This document shows positions 1 to 10,800 of a stretch of DNA of 64,000 bases, piece after piece. The position numbers and the translations under genes were made by a program. The stretch lies in NCBI RefSeq assembly GCF_900141855.1, contig NZ_FQYU01000001.1, forward strand, positions 1,089,402 through 1,153,401, read 5' to 3'. The DNA comes from Pseudozobellia thermophila (lineage in GTDB: Bacteria; Bacteroidota; Bacteroidia; Flavobacteriales; Flavobacteriaceae). Position 1 is the first letter of the stretch. Every line of letters begins with the position of its first letter. A model generated the notes under the pieces. That model had not been told where the DNA came from. It ran no database searches and saw only the letters and a program-made list of their open reading frames with translations.

Positions 1-2312
1 ATATCGCCATCGCCATCGATATCGGAGGCGGTTACGGTAGAGGTACTGTGGACACGGGTTCCGGTGGGGAGTTTTTGGTCCGATAATTTAAAATTCCCCT
101 TTCCGTCATTGAAATACAACCGGTCGATAAAGGCCGATGAACTCTGTGAGAATTCCACTCCTCCGCTGCACACATATAAATCGAGGTCGCCATCGTTGTC
201 GGCATCGAAAAAAAGGCTTTCGGCATCCTCGGAATTTCTGTTCTTTTCAAAATCGGTGCTGTTCTTTCGGGAAAAACCCTTGGCATGGCCCAGTAAGAGG
301 GCAGGGGCGTAGCCCTTTGAACCTCCAAGGAAAATATCGGGATGGCCATCGTTGTCGACGTCGGCCATTTGACCTCTCGGGCCTTCGGTGCTGCACATAT
401 GGTTGAGCAACCGGTCGCGATCAAAATCGACGAATCGATTTTCACGGTGAACAAAATCGATGGTCGAACCGGTTCTTTCAAACAGTTTTTTATCTTCTTT
501 TCGGTCGTGATCGCCTTCTCTTGCGTCTTTTTCAAAGAGGGTCAATGTGGTGTCTACGGCTATATTCGTCAGTTCGGTTATTTTTCCGGAGGGCCAGATT
601 ACCCTTGCCGTTACGGGCCTGGCCGATGGAAGTCCGATATTGGGCCGTACGTCCATGCTGGATTGAAACCCCCGTACCGGTTGGTTTTCAATGGTGATGC
701 CTTCTTCCTCAAGAACCACCTTCGAGCCGATGGCAAAGGTGTTTTTACCTTCTCCCCTTAGGTTCAGTTTCAAGTAATGGCCTTTTTGCCTATCGATGGT
801 GTTGTTTTTATATATAAAGGCCTCCATATTGAGGTTGTTTACCACCAAGTCTAAATCGCCATCGTTGTCAAGGTCTCCGTAGGCCGATCCGTTGGAGAAA
901 CTTTCGGTTCTAAGGCCGGAGGTATCGTAGGTCTTGAATTCAAGATTTCCCAAGTTTTTATAGGCGTGGTTTTTCACCTTGTTCGAAGGGATGATATCGA
1001 TAAGTCTGGCGTAGTTGAGGGTGTCGTTGGCAATCATCGATTTCAATATCTCTTCGTTAGATATGTACTGCAGGTAATCTTGGTCCGTTAGGTCGCGGTA
1101 TACGCCATTGGCTATGAACAGGTCTTTGAGACCGTCATTGTCCATGTCGAAGATCAGGGCGCCCCAGCTCCAGTCCGACGCTTCGACGCCGCTCAACCGG
1201 CCAATTTCGCTGAACGAATTGTTGGTGTTGTTCACCTGAAGCGTGTTGCGCGTAAATTGGTGGTAATACCCGGTATTCAGTTTTAATTGGTACTTGTTCC
1301 AGTCTTCAAAGGTGGTTACGCTTTTTAATCGTTCGTAGTCGGAGGGAAGCATTTCGGTAACGAATATGTCGTTGAATCCGTCGTTGTTGATGTCTGCCAT
1401 GTCGGCGCCCATGGATGCCCCGCTTGTGGCGGTAATTTGCTGTTCCAATGACTCTTTGAAGGTGCCGTTTTGTTGATTGATGTAAAGGTAGTCGCGTTCG
1501 AAAAAATCGTTTGATACATAGATGTCTTCCCATCCATCATTATTGACATCGCCAACGGTCACTCCAAGGCCGAAGCCCACGACACTGCCGTAAATACCGG
1601 CTTCTTCGCTAACGTCTACGAACTTGCCTTCCCTATTTTCCATCAACTTGTCGCCTCCCAGGGCATCCCGTTTATGGCGTTCATTGACTTTGAGGTCAAA
1701 ACCGCCAATGGCCTTGTAGGAATTGTTGAGTATATAGGCATCGAGGTCGCCGTCTTTGTCGTAATCGAAAAAGGAGGCATGGGTAGAGAAGCCCTTGTCG
1801 TCAAGGTTGTACTCGGCCGCACGTTCGGTAAAGGTCAAGTCACCGTTGTTGATAAAAAGTTCGTTCTGTTTGTTTTCACCATTGAGGTCTCCCGAGTTGC
1901 AAACGTAGATATCGAGGTATCCGTCACCGTTGATGTCCGCCATCGATACGCCGGTAGACCAGGGTTTGTTGCCGGCGGTACCACTTTTGTCGGTCACGTC
2001 TTCGAAAGTGAAATTTCCCTTGTTCAGGTAGAGCCTGTTTTTTTGTTGGTTGGCCGTGAAGTAGATATCGGGAAGGCCGTCGTTGTTGACGTCGCCGATG
2101 GCAACACCACCGCCGTTGTAGTAGTTCCGATAGGTGTATACATTAAAGGCATTGTCGTAGGAAAGCATGTTGGAGAAATGGATTCCGGTCGCTTTCGCAT
2201 CCAATAATTGAAAAATTTCCAGGGGGCGGGGCTGCTGTTTTTTGCTTTCTTCACTGCAGTTAAGCATAAAAAGGCAGATAAATGGTACCGATATTTTTTT
2301 TAGCACTTTCAT
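1..2312 (-). CDS. ASPIC/UnbV FG-GAP repeat lipoprotein, 3' end outside the window
   Basis: About 770 codons are visible and the frame is still open at the left edge, so the C-terminus is missing. It starts MKVLKKISVPF and has a lipobox ending LNC (Cys about residue 19), so it is probably an outer-membrane lipoprotein. The body is a chain of FG-GAP/VCBS beta-propeller repeats with calcium-binding DxDxDG loops such as GDVNNDG, DINGDGY, DYDKDGD and DMDNDGL, followed near residues 510-590 by an ASPIC/UnbV-type segment (IGSKV, RGFQSS, WPSGK) and further propeller repeats. It is a close paralogue of the 1090-residue gene upstream. The start overlaps the stop of the small lipoprotein gene by ATGA, indicating coupled translation. 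Such proteins commonly sit beside SusCD pairs in Bacteroidota; a role in binding or processing glycan at the cell surface is inference. Confidence 0.88.
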   Translation of the reverse strand, partial: MKVLKKISVPFICLFMLNCSEESKKQQPRPLEIFQLLDAKATGIHFSNMLSYDNAFNVYTYRNYYNGGGVAIGDVNNDGLPDIYFTANQQKNRLYLNKGNFTFEDVTDKSGTAGNKPWSTGVSMADINGDGYLDIYVCNSGDLNGENKQNELFINNGDLTFTERAAEYNLDDKGFSTHASFFDYDKDGDLDAYILNNSYKAIGGFDLKVNERHKRDALGGDKLMENREGKFVDVSEEAGIYGSVVGFGLGVTVGDVNNDGWEDIYVSNDFFERDYLYINQQNGTFKESLEQQITATSGASMGADMADINNDGFNDIFVTEMLPSDYERLKSVTTFEDWNKYQLKLNTGYYHQFTRNTLQVNNTNNSFSEIGRLSGVEASDWSWGALIFDMDNDGLKDLFIANGVYRDLTDQDYLQYISNEEILKSMIANDTLNYARLIDIIPSNKVKNHAYKNLGNLEFKTYDTSGLRTESFSNGSAYGDLDNDGDLDLVVNNLNMEAFIYKNNTIDRQKGHYLKLNLRGEGKNTFAIGSKVVLEEEGITIENQPVRGFQSSMDVRPNIGLPSARPVTARVIWPSGKITELTNIAVDTTLTLFEKDAREGDHDRKEDKKLFERTGSTIDFVHRENRFVDFDRDRLLNHMCSTEGPRGQMADVDNDGHPDIFLGGSKGYAPALLLGHAKGFSRKNSTDFEKNRNSEDAESLFFDADNDGDLDLYVCSGGVEFSQSSSAFIDRLYFNDGKGNFKLSDQKLPTGTRVHSTSTVTASDIDGDGD

Positions 2313-2914
2313 TTGTCCAATAAAAATCTTAAATCTTCAATTTTTGCTTTTACAGTCCGGGAGTCGTCGAGGGGTTGGATCAAGATACGCCTGTTGCCAT
2401 CAATCTTTACATATACGGGTGTCGTATCGCCGGGCATGTTCAATAACTTGAAATCATTGCCGGGATACCATTTTTTCAGGGAGTCCTTTACGGCATGGAC
2501 CAGTTCCTTGGATTGTAGTTTTTCGTTCCATAGCGACCAGCCATCGTACGAAAACCGCAAATCCATACCGGTCATTAGGTCGCTTTCGTCGAAAATGCCG
2601 TAAAACAAGAGGGTGATGGCGTCTTTAAGGCTTTGGTCTTGCCTTAACGGTAGTTTGTACTCGACGAATTGATTGTTCGGGCCTTGCCTGACCCATCCTT
2701 TTTTGTTGAGCTTCCAGCATTGATCGAAAAATTGTTTTTTGGTCTGTCCGAAATGCATGTCGAACATAAGGGAATCGTGTATGGCCCCCGAGGCCATTTC
2801 CTTTTTGACCAGCTGTCGGTATTCCGATTCCGAACAACTTACGGTCGCCAAAATAAAAAGAATACCAAAGGCCTTTCTAATCTTCGATAAACCTATAAAA
2901 TTCTGTGCTGTCAT
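2309..2914 (-). CDS. Small lipoprotein of unknown function
   Basis: A 201-residue protein that I do not recognise. The N-terminus has a hydrophobic stretch ending in a lipobox (ILATVSC, Cys about residue 27), so it is probably lipid-anchored in the periplasm or outer membrane. The rest is mixed alpha/beta with several Trp and Tyr residues and no obvious catalytic motif. Its start lies 38 bases inside the 3' end of the upstream ASPIC gene, and its stop overlaps the next ASPIC start by 4 bases, so it is co-translated with both large lipoproteins. Context suggests an accessory to the ASPIC pair; the function is unknown. Confidence 0.75.
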   Translation of the reverse strand: MTAQNFIGLSKIRKAFGILFILATVSCSESEYRQLVKKEMASGAIHDSLMFDMHFGQTKKQFFDQCWKLNKKGWVRQGPNNQFVEYKLPLRQDQSLKDAITLLFYGIFDESDLMTGMDLRFSYDGWSLWNEKLQSKELVHAVKDSLKKWYPGNDFKLLNMPGDTTPVYVKIDGNRRILIQPLDDSRTVKAKIEDLRFLLDK

Positions 2915-5900
2915 TATTTATTGTTGCTACTAAAATTGGTTCGTTGTTCAGTTTTGACCATTTTAAAGATCGGATCTGTCCCTTGATTCGTAAGGGAAAA
3001 ACCTCTGTTTCGCCCGAATTTCTTGAAACGGGACCCAAGATACCCCATCCCATTGAGCCGTCATATTTCCCGAACTGGGGTTTGACATAAAATTGGTTGC
3101 CTCCCAGGAAAAGGTCGGCTATACCATCGTTGTTAAGGTCTTCGGCCGTGATGGCATATATCGGGGCGTATTGTATTTCGTCGGGTAAATCTTGAATGGT
3201 GAATGTACCACCATTGTTGAGCAAAATAAGGCTTTTTAGAATTTTTAGGTCCCGTTTGACCGCTTGGTCGAGTATTTCTTTGTTAAAAAGAGATCCCATA
3301 TGGGCTTGGGCATAGTCTTTATAATACAAAAGTTTCTTTTTAAGGGACGGGATTTGGGAAATCAGTTCGTCCTTATCGACGATGGGGTAATAGGCATCGC
3401 CTTTCTTTTTGCATAGGATCTGTTCTTTAAACCCATTGCCGTCAAAGTCGCTGATGAACATCCTCATGTCGGCCTCGTAGAAATTGTTGAGCCCTATGTT
3501 TCCGGCAATTACGTCCTGATCGCCATCGTTGTCCACGTCGACCAAGCCCAAGGCCGTCCATAGGCCTTGTGTTCCGGTCAGCCCATAAGTTTCCGATTCC
3601 TCCTTAAAGCCCTCTTCCCCGTAATTGATAAACGCCTTGATTGCCATCCATTCCCCCACAACGATAAGATCTTCCCATCCGTCGCTGTTAAGGTCTATCC
3701 ATGCGGCATCGGTGATCATACCTATGTCGGTAAAGGTCTGGGCGATGTCGAATTTCCCCTGGCCCTGGTTTTTAAGAAGGTATCCCGATCCCGGAAGTCC
3801 ATACGTGCTTGTATGGTAGCGTTCCCCTATAAAGAGGTCAATATCTCCGTCGTGGTCAAAATCTTGGGGGATAACGGTGGAGGTACTTATACTTTTCGAA
3901 AAGGGAAGGGCCTGATTTGATTTTTCGAAGGTGCCGCCCTCGTTTTGGTAATAGGAATCGTGCAGGTCGGTCGAATAGGGTGAATATGCCCTCCCGCCAT
4001 GGCCCACATATAGATCGAGGTCGCCATCGTTGTCCCCGTCAAAAAACACGGCACAGGTATCTTCCGAACCTTGATCCGGTTCAAAGGGGGCCTGTACCAC
4101 GCGATATCCGTTGGGCCCCGATACGAAGAGCTGTCCCGGTTGGCCCTTGGCCCCTCCAAGAAAATAATCGGGAACACCGTCGTTGTTCATGTCTTCGGAG
4201 GCAAAGGCGGGACCTTCGTTACTGAACATTTGGGGCAACAGGCGTTCGTTGTTAAAGTCTATGTATCGGTTTTCCTTATGGGCAAACTGAAACAGGGGTT
4301 CAATTTTTTGCAGGGAAGGAAGGTTTGTCACAGGGTTTGTCAACTTGGGAGTGGGGTGGGCCGAGCCGGGGTGTTCAATGTGATGGGGTCGGTTCGTGGG
4401 CAGGTCGGTCAGCAATTGGACCGTGCCGTCGGGCCATTCGATGTGAAGGGTGTCTATCGTTCTGGTATTACCTACCCCAAAATGCAGGGTCGATGTAACG
4501 CTGCTCTGAAACCCGCGTGAAACAAAATTGTCGGCATAGCTTTTTTGCCCATTGCCATAGGTAATCACTGCCTTGGCCCCTATGCTTTTCGAATTGCCGT
4601 CGGGTTGCGATAGGCTTAGTTGAAAGCTTCTGTGGGTAAGCGTGTCGGTGTTGTTTTCGTAGATAAACGAAGGCATGTTTACATTGTTCAGTATGAGATC
4701 GAGGTCGCCGTCGTTGTCAAGGTCGGCATAGGCGCTACCATTGCTGAACGAAGGGGTGCCCAGTCCCCAGGCGGTATTTTTGTTTTCAAAATTGAAGCTT
4801 CCCAGGTTATGAAAGGCACTATTGGCCACGGGTTGTGAGGGCATGGCATCGATAAGTTTGGTAATAACGTTCTTTTCTTGGTTGTGGATCCTGCTGCTTA
4901 CTGTTTTCTGGTCGGCCTCAAAATTGAGGTAGTCGCGGTCGAGTAAATCTTTATAGATGCCGTTGCTTATGAAAATATCGCGAAGACCGTCGTTGTCCAT
5001 GTCAAAAATTAGGGCTGCCCAGCTCCATTCGGTGGCCGCTACCTTTGCCTGGCGTCCGACTTCGGCAAACATCTTGCGGCCCAAATTTCTTTGAAGTACG
5101 TTTCTGGGATACTGGTAGTAGTAGCCTTTTTTAACGGCGAGGGCGTGTTTGTCCCAAGATTCGAAAACCGTTTTGGTCTTTTGTCGTTCATCGGTTTCCG
5201 GAAGCATTTCGGTAACGATGAGATCGGGCAGGAGGTCGTTGTTCAGATCGGCCATATCGGCCCCCATAGATCCCATGGAGATGGAACTGAAATAGTTTTC
5301 AAGGGCTTCGGTAAAGCCTCCCTTTTGGTCGTTGATGTAGAGGTAATCGCGTTCGAAAAAATCATTGGAAACGAAAATATCCGTCCAGCCGTCCTGGTCG
5401 AAATCGCCCAAGGTAATGCCTAGCCCGAAGCCGATTTTACTCGAATAGATTCCGGCTTTTTCGGTTATGTCGGTAAACTTTCCATTGTCGTTTCTAAAGA
5501 ACTTGTTGCCGTTTCCCTGTTCGTCGGGTATCTTTCTTTGGTCTTTGACAAGGTCGAAGCCCCCGATCGACTTAAGGGAGTTGTTGAGAATGTAAACATC
5601 GAGGTCACCGTCTTTATCATAGTCGAAAAAAGCGGCATGGACGGAAAGTCCGTTTATATCGAGGCCGTACTCCTTTGAAGCTTCGGTAAAGGTAAGGTCC
5701 CCGTTGTTGATAAAAAGTTCGTTGTGCCTATTCTCGCCTTCCGGCTTTCCCGATTTGCAAACATAAAGGTCCAATAGGCCGTCGCCATTGATATCCACAA
5801 AGGTCGCCCCTGTCGACCATACGCCCGGGCATGCCACCCCGGCCTTGTTCGCAATTTCCTCGAACTTCCAACCGCCTTTGTTTAAAAAGAGTTTGTTGTC

Positions 5901-6149
5901 GACCATGTTTCCCGTAAAGTAGATGTCTTCAAGGCCGTCGTTGTTGACATCTCCGACGGCTACGCCGCCACCATTGTAAAAATTGCGATAGAGGTAGGGA
6001 TTGAACGTCTCGCTATAGGTCAGGGCGTTTTCGAAAAAAACACCGGTTTGGGCTGGTTCTTTTAAGGTAAAAAGGTTTTGTTCCTTTTTAGGCGTTTGCC
6101 GGGAGCAGGAAAGGAGAGATACCAAGAAAATACCAAAAAACCATCTCAT
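2877..6149 (-). CDS. ASPIC/UnbV FG-GAP repeat lipoprotein
   Basis: 1090 residues, beginning MRWFFGIFLVSLLSC, a lipoprotein signal with Cys15. Repeated FG-GAP/VCBS units with calcium-loop motifs (GDVNNDGLED, DINGDGLLD, DYDKDGDLD, DFDQDGWTD, SNDFFERDYLY) cover the first 500 residues. A UnbV/ASPIC domain follows at about 520-600 (IGAKAV, VSRGFQSS, LHFGVG, IEWPDG), then a second propeller. The family is abundant in marine flavobacteria next to SusCD and is thought to be surface exposed; the substrate is not known. It follows susD after a strong terminator (6165-6194), so it is probably expressed at a lower level than susCD. The downstream 2.3-kb gene is a paralogue, suggesting tandem duplication. 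Confidence 0.93.
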   Translation of the reverse strand: MRWFFGIFLVSLLSCSRQTPKKEQNLFTLKEPAQTGVFFENALTYSETFNPYLYRNFYNGGGVAVGDVNNDGLEDIYFTGNMVDNKLFLNKGGWKFEEIANKAGVACPGVWSTGATFVDINGDGLLDLYVCKSGKPEGENRHNELFINNGDLTFTEASKEYGLDINGLSVHAAFFDYDKDGDLDVYILNNSLKSIGGFDLVKDQRKIPDEQGNGNKFFRNDNGKFTDITEKAGIYSSKIGFGLGITLGDFDQDGWTDIFVSNDFFERDYLYINDQKGGFTEALENYFSSISMGSMGADMADLNNDLLPDLIVTEMLPETDERQKTKTVFESWDKHALAVKKGYYYQYPRNVLQRNLGRKMFAEVGRQAKVAATEWSWAALIFDMDNDGLRDIFISNGIYKDLLDRDYLNFEADQKTVSSRIHNQEKNVITKLIDAMPSQPVANSAFHNLGSFNFENKNTAWGLGTPSFSNGSAYADLDNDGDLDLILNNVNMPSFIYENNTDTLTHRSFQLSLSQPDGNSKSIGAKAVITYGNGQKSYADNFVSRGFQSSVTSTLHFGVGNTRTIDTLHIEWPDGTVQLLTDLPTNRPHHIEHPGSAHPTPKLTNPVTNLPSLQKIEPLFQFAHKENRYIDFNNERLLPQMFSNEGPAFASEDMNNDGVPDYFLGGAKGQPGQLFVSGPNGYRVVQAPFEPDQGSEDTCAVFFDGDNDGDLDLYVGHGGRAYSPYSTDLHDSYYQNEGGTFEKSNQALPFSKSISTSTVIPQDFDHDGDIDLFIGERYHTSTYGLPGSGYLLKNQGQGKFDIAQTFTDIGMITDAAWIDLNSDGWEDLIVVGEWMAIKAFINYGEEGFKEESETYGLTGTQGLWTALGLVDVDNDGDQDVIAGNIGLNNFYEADMRMFISDFDGNGFKEQILCKKKGDAYYPIVDKDELISQIPSLKKKLLYYKDYAQAHMGSLFNKEILDQAVKRDLKILKSLILLNNGGTFTIQDLPDEIQYAPIYAITAEDLNNDGIADLFLGGNQFYVKPQFGKYDGSMGWGILGPVSRNSGETEVFPLRIKGQIRSLKWSKLNNEPILVATINNDSTEFYRFIED

Positions 6150-6164
6150 TGTCGGAAAGAAGCT

Positions 6165-6194
6165 AAAAAAGGGGTTGCTCGTTTGAACAACCCC
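6165..6194 (-). terminator. Intrinsic terminator between susD and the ASPIC genes
   Basis: On the minus strand, 23 bases after the susD stop, positions 6194-6171 form a 10-bp stem (GGGGTTGTTC / GAGCAACCCC, one G-T pair) with an AAAC loop, directly followed by six T (6170-6165). The ASPIC start codon lies 15 bases further on. This is a textbook Rho-independent terminator and should reduce read-through from susCD. Confidence 0.85.
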
Positions 6195-6216
6195 GTAATT
6201 TATAAAACCTTTTGTG

Positions 6217-7812
6217 TTAGTAACCTGGGTTTTGTGTTAAAGTGCCATCGGAGGCATCGATTTGTGCCTGTGGAATCGGGAACAATCGTTTTGCCGGGTC
6301 GGCATCTGTTTTTTCCCACCAAGTGTCTTCGTATTTTCCGAATCGGATGAGGTCTATCCTACGGCTTGATTCCTGGAACATTTCCTTGCCCCTTTCGGCC
6401 AAGAAAGTGTCGGCGTCAAGCGAGGTCAATGGTCCCAGGCCTGCACGGTCCCTTAGGGCATTGACATCGGGTAGGGCCAAATTCCAATCGCCTTGGGCGC
6501 GGGCCAAGGCCTCGCCGCGCATAAGGTGTACGTCTCCCAACCGTACGATAGGATAATCGTTGTTCATATTCGATCTTTGAAAAAGGGCGAAACTGAACTT
6601 TTTCATCCGTACCCCTCCATCGCGTATGGCATTGGGTTCCAATTCATTGATTGCCGGTTTGTAATTGATGACAAGGTCGTCGTCGTCGGCCGCATAGTCG
6701 AGCAAGGGATTTCCGTTGAAATCGGTTTGGGGGCCTTCCAAGAAGTTGGCCTCACGGCGGAGATCGTCTTCCTCGAAACTGTTATAGAACTCCTCCAATA
6801 CTACGAAGCCGTTCCATGGCTGTTCGTCCAAGCCCCAAGTAAGCTGGCTTGGTCCGTGCAGGGTCATCATGTTGAAGTTCATGCCTCCCGCCCCTGTTTC
6901 GTCGTATTCGATGGCCCAGATGATTTCGGGGTTGTTTTCGTTGTTGGGCGCAAAAACGGCTGCATAGCCTTCAAGGGTTTCGGGGTCGCTGTCCACACCC
7001 GGTCTTTTGGCCAGGTTGGGTACGGAACAGCCTTCGCCGCAAAGTTGATATGGACTGTTGTCGAGAATATATTCCGCGGCCCATTGGGCTTCTTCCCATC
7101 TAGGGGTTCCTGTGTACACTTCCGCATTTAGGTAGAGTTTGGCCAATATGCCCAATGCGGCATATTGGTTGATCCTATAGTTGGAAATGTCGGTGGTAAG
7201 GGCGCTTCCCGATAGGTCCATGCTTGCCGTTACCGCAGGAATGCCGAGGGCATCCAAGAGTTCACTTTCAACGAACTCGAATACTTCTTCCCTTTCCGAT
7301 TGCGGTGCGTCGGCGCCAGGGGAGGTAATGATCTTCACGCGACCGAATCCATCGAGCAGGCGCCAGTAGAAATACGCTCGCAAAGCCCGAACCTGAGCGG
7401 TTTGGTTGGGGGTAAGTGAGCTTTGCAATGAGGTGTTGCATTCCCCGATACCTGCGTAGGAATCGTTCCAGAGCTCGTTGATGCGATCGTGGGTCGATCC
7501 GTAGGTATGTCGGTGTAGTTGGATCCATATACCCCCGTCGAACCAGTCACCGCCTTTTTGGGTTACGGCCATGTCGTCGGCCGTTACCGAATTGACGGCA
7601 AAGAAACCGGTATTTCCTGCAGATCCCGCCCTGAGCCGACTAAAGGGGGCCAAGAGGGCGCCTCCACCACTATCGCCACCACCAGCGGAAACACCATCGT
7701 TCGAAAATTGCTTGTCTTCGGTAAACGAATCTTCCAATTCATCTTCAAGGTCAGTACACGAAAATGCTATGAGCAGGGTACTGAGAAAAGTTATTTTAAA
7801 TAATCGTTTCAT
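6217..7812 (-). CDS. SusD-like nutrient-binding outer-membrane lipoprotein
   Basis: 531 residues with lipobox FSC (Cys about residue 19), then a Gly/Ser-rich flexible linker (around residues 40-55) and the SusD/RagB helical (TPR) fold. Recognisable blocks are LRAYFYWRLLDGFGRV near residue 145-160, YAALGILAKLYLNAEVYTG near 215, and the C-terminal EALARAQGDWNLAL...LNALRDRAG-like segment plus ERGKEMFQESSRRIDLIRFG around 455-490, typical of the family. SusD proteins form a lid over the SusC barrel and bind oligosaccharide. It lies 9 bases after susC, so the two are co-transcribed. The neighbouring GH65/GH13 genes suggest alpha-glucosides as ligand (inference). Confidence 0.95.
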   Translation of the reverse strand: MKRLFKITFLSTLLIAFSCTDLEDELEDSFTEDKQFSNDGVSAGGGDSGGGALLAPFSRLRAGSAGNTGFFAVNSVTADDMAVTQKGGDWFDGGIWIQLHRHTYGSTHDRINELWNDSYAGIGECNTSLQSSLTPNQTAQVRALRAYFYWRLLDGFGRVKIITSPGADAPQSEREEVFEFVESELLDALGIPAVTASMDLSGSALTTDISNYRINQYAALGILAKLYLNAEVYTGTPRWEEAQWAAEYILDNSPYQLCGEGCSVPNLAKRPGVDSDPETLEGYAAVFAPNNENNPEIIWAIEYDETGAGGMNFNMMTLHGPSQLTWGLDEQPWNGFVVLEEFYNSFEEDDLRREANFLEGPQTDFNGNPLLDYAADDDDLVINYKPAINELEPNAIRDGGVRMKKFSFALFQRSNMNNDYPIVRLGDVHLMRGEALARAQGDWNLALPDVNALRDRAGLGPLTSLDADTFLAERGKEMFQESSRRIDLIRFGKYEDTWWEKTDADPAKRLFPIPQAQIDASDGTLTQNPGY

Positions 7813-7821
7813 AGTATTTTT

Positions 7822-10800
7822 TTAGAAATTAATGTTTAGCCCTAAAGTGAAGGTTGTCTGGGTAAAATAACTGTTCCTTCTATCGATGCCAGGGGCCAAG
7901 GGGTTGGCCGTACCCGTGTTTACGGCACCATCGGTAACGACTATCTCTCCGTTGGCACTATTGTTATCACCAAAGTCTTGGAGTACGGGCTCGGGGTCGG
8001 TTCCCGAGTAACCGGTAATGGTAAACAGGTTTTGTCCGCTCAAGGAAATGCGAATGTCTTTGATATGGTCGCTGTCAATATTCCAGTTATAGCCCACCGA
8101 TAGGTTGTCGAGCCTGAGGAAATCGGCCTTTTCAACGTAATACGAGCTAAACTGGGCGGTCTTGATGTCGGAACGGGCGTATTTGGTGTTCATAAAGTTG
8201 TAAGACGACTGTGAACCGATGATGGGTTCGTAAAACGCGCGGAAGGTGTTTACCAAGCTATGGCCGAATGCCCCCCTAAAAAATGCGTTGACATCCCAAT
8301 TGCCAAAGGTAACCTGGTTGGTCCATCCCAATTCGAAATCGGGAAGGCCTTTTCCGAGTACCTCGAAGTCAACATCGTCGTCGAGGGCCTTGCCTTGATC
8401 GGTTATGACCTCGCCATCGCCGTTAACGTCTTCCAGAATGGGGGTGCCATTGGCATCGACCTCCCCGGTAAATACAGGTCCCCAAATCTGTCCGACTTCC
8501 TCGCCTTCCCGGACTAGGATCACACTGGTGTTGTTTTGGCCGGGGGAACCTAGGTTGGCGATTACTTGGTCGCCTTGTGGGTTCTTCTCCAAAGTGGTTT
8601 TATAGGTCGAAAAAATCAACCCGGTGTTATAGGAGAAATTTTCTTTTTTCGCCACGTCGTAGTTGACGGTGAATTCGAGACCGTTGGTTTTGAGCTGACC
8701 GGCATTCTCGTAACGGGTATCGATCCCACCGAACAAGGCGGCATCTACATTTACAAGACTGATAAAGTCATCGATGTTTCGCGTGTATAGGTCCAAGGTG
8801 GCCGATAAGCGGTCGGTGGCAAATTCAACACCGAAGTTAAGTTCGGCTTTTTCTTCCCATTTCAAGTCGGGGTTGGGGGCCCTGTTTCCTTGGCCGGTAC
8901 TGGATCCGTCGGATCCGCTGGTTCCCGGGTTGAGGGCATAGGTGGTGGCGAAGAGTCCTACTTCTGGAGGAATCGCACCGGTAACACCGTATCCGATCCT
9001 TGCCTTCAAGAGGTTGACATTGTCGAGTTCCAGGTATTTGTTCAAGTCGGCACCGACGGCAACGGCCGGGAAAAGCCCCCATTGGTTCTCTGAACCAAAG
9101 CGGCTGGAGCCTTCCCTCCTTAGTGAGGCATTCAGATAAATGGCGTCGTCGAAGGTAGCGTTGAGTCGCCCGAAGAAGGCCACGATACGGTCGCCATCGC
9201 GCCTGTCACTGTTCGCGGTAATTCTACCGGCTTCCGAAAGGTCTTGTGAGCTTTCGATACTGTTCCTAAAATCGAAGCTGACCCCTGGGGGAAAATCCCC
9301 CAATTGAAAGAATACATTGTTGTAGTCCGTTTCCTGAAAGGAATAACCGCCTGTGACCGTAAAGCTGATGTCCTCACCAATGGTGTTGTTGTAGGTCGCA
9401 TAGCCCTCAAAAAGGTCGAAGCGGGTCTCTTCGGTCAAAAAGTTAGCCAGGCCCCTAGTGGTGGGGCTAACCGCATTACCCAAATACAAGGCCGTGGTCG
9501 GATAGTACTGCGACCGGTTTTTTTTGATATTCTGCGTCGCAAAATTTACGTTCGCGGCCAGGTTATCCGTTAACCTATAGTTAAAGTTCATACTATAGTT
9601 GATCGTATTGGTGGTAGCGTCGTTTTGGCTTTGACGCGCTATGGACGCGGGGTTAAAACTGTCAAAAAGTCCCAAGGTCTCGAAGAAACCGCCGTATTGG
9701 CTTGAGGCGAAGGGGAATGGGGCATCCTTGCCGTATACGGGGGCGGTAGGGTTATAGGTTATTGCATACCTTAAGGCTTCGTTGAACCCGTACTTGCTGT
9801 CCCTTCTTGTCAGCGCCGAATTGAAGTCTACCTTCAACTTGTCGTCAAAAAGCCGGGCCGTCAGGTTGGTACGGGCATTAAGTTGCTTGAAGCCCGAGTT
9901 GTAAAGTATCCCATCCAATTTTCTAAAGTTCCCGGAAACCCGGTAGGCAACATCGTCGGTACCTCCGACCGCCGCAATGTTGTGTACGTGCGAGTACCCG
10001 GTTTGGGTAACCTCGTCGACCCAATCGGTATCACTGCCCAGGTCGTTCCCGCCTGTGGCCAAAAACTCTTGGGCATTCATGATGTCGATTTGGTTGGCGA
10101 TGCTCGAAGTGGCAAACTGCCCGTTATAGGTCAGTTGCAAGGGCTGGCCCACTTTACCCGATTTGGTGGTCACCAAAATTACACCGGCGGACCCCCTCGT
10201 ACCGTAGATGGCGGCGGCCGAACCGTCTTTTAGTACCGTAATGTTCTCGATGTCGTTCGGGTCGACGTTGTTCAACGAACCGCCCAATACCCCATCGATC
10301 ACGACCAAGGGCTCTTGGTTGCCCCCAATGGTCGAAATACCTCTGAGCCGAACGGTTCCGTTGGTATTGGGGTCGCCCCCTTTGTTGACTATGGTAAGGC
10401 CGGCCACCTTACCTTGAAGCAATTGCGTGGGGTCGTTTACCGTACCTTGGTTGAAGTCTTCGGAGCTCACGCTGGTTACTGCCGTGGTGATTTCCTTTTT
10501 CTGCTGGCTGCCATAACCGACGATCACCACCTCTTCCAAGGCTTGGGCATCTTCCTCGAGTACTACGTCGATGGTCGATTGCCCGGCGACGGTAATTTCC
10601 TGTCCCTTGTATCCGATATAGCTAAAGGCCAGAACCGCCCCGTCTTCGACTCCTGAAATCGTGTAGTTTCCGTCGAAGTCGGTCTGTGTGCCATTGGTAG
10701 TCCCTTTTACGACAACGCTGGCGCCCGGAAGCGGGCCACTGGCATCGGAAACGGTTCCCGATATTTCTTGTGCCTGGGCCAGTCCAAGACATAGGAATGC

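Noticed and set aside
1-6149. Regularly recurring short DNA motifs (atcgaggtcgccatcgttgtc and similar), CRISPR-like at first sight
   Set aside because: They encode the DxDGD calcium loops of FG-GAP protein repeats, with irregular spacing and no spacers.
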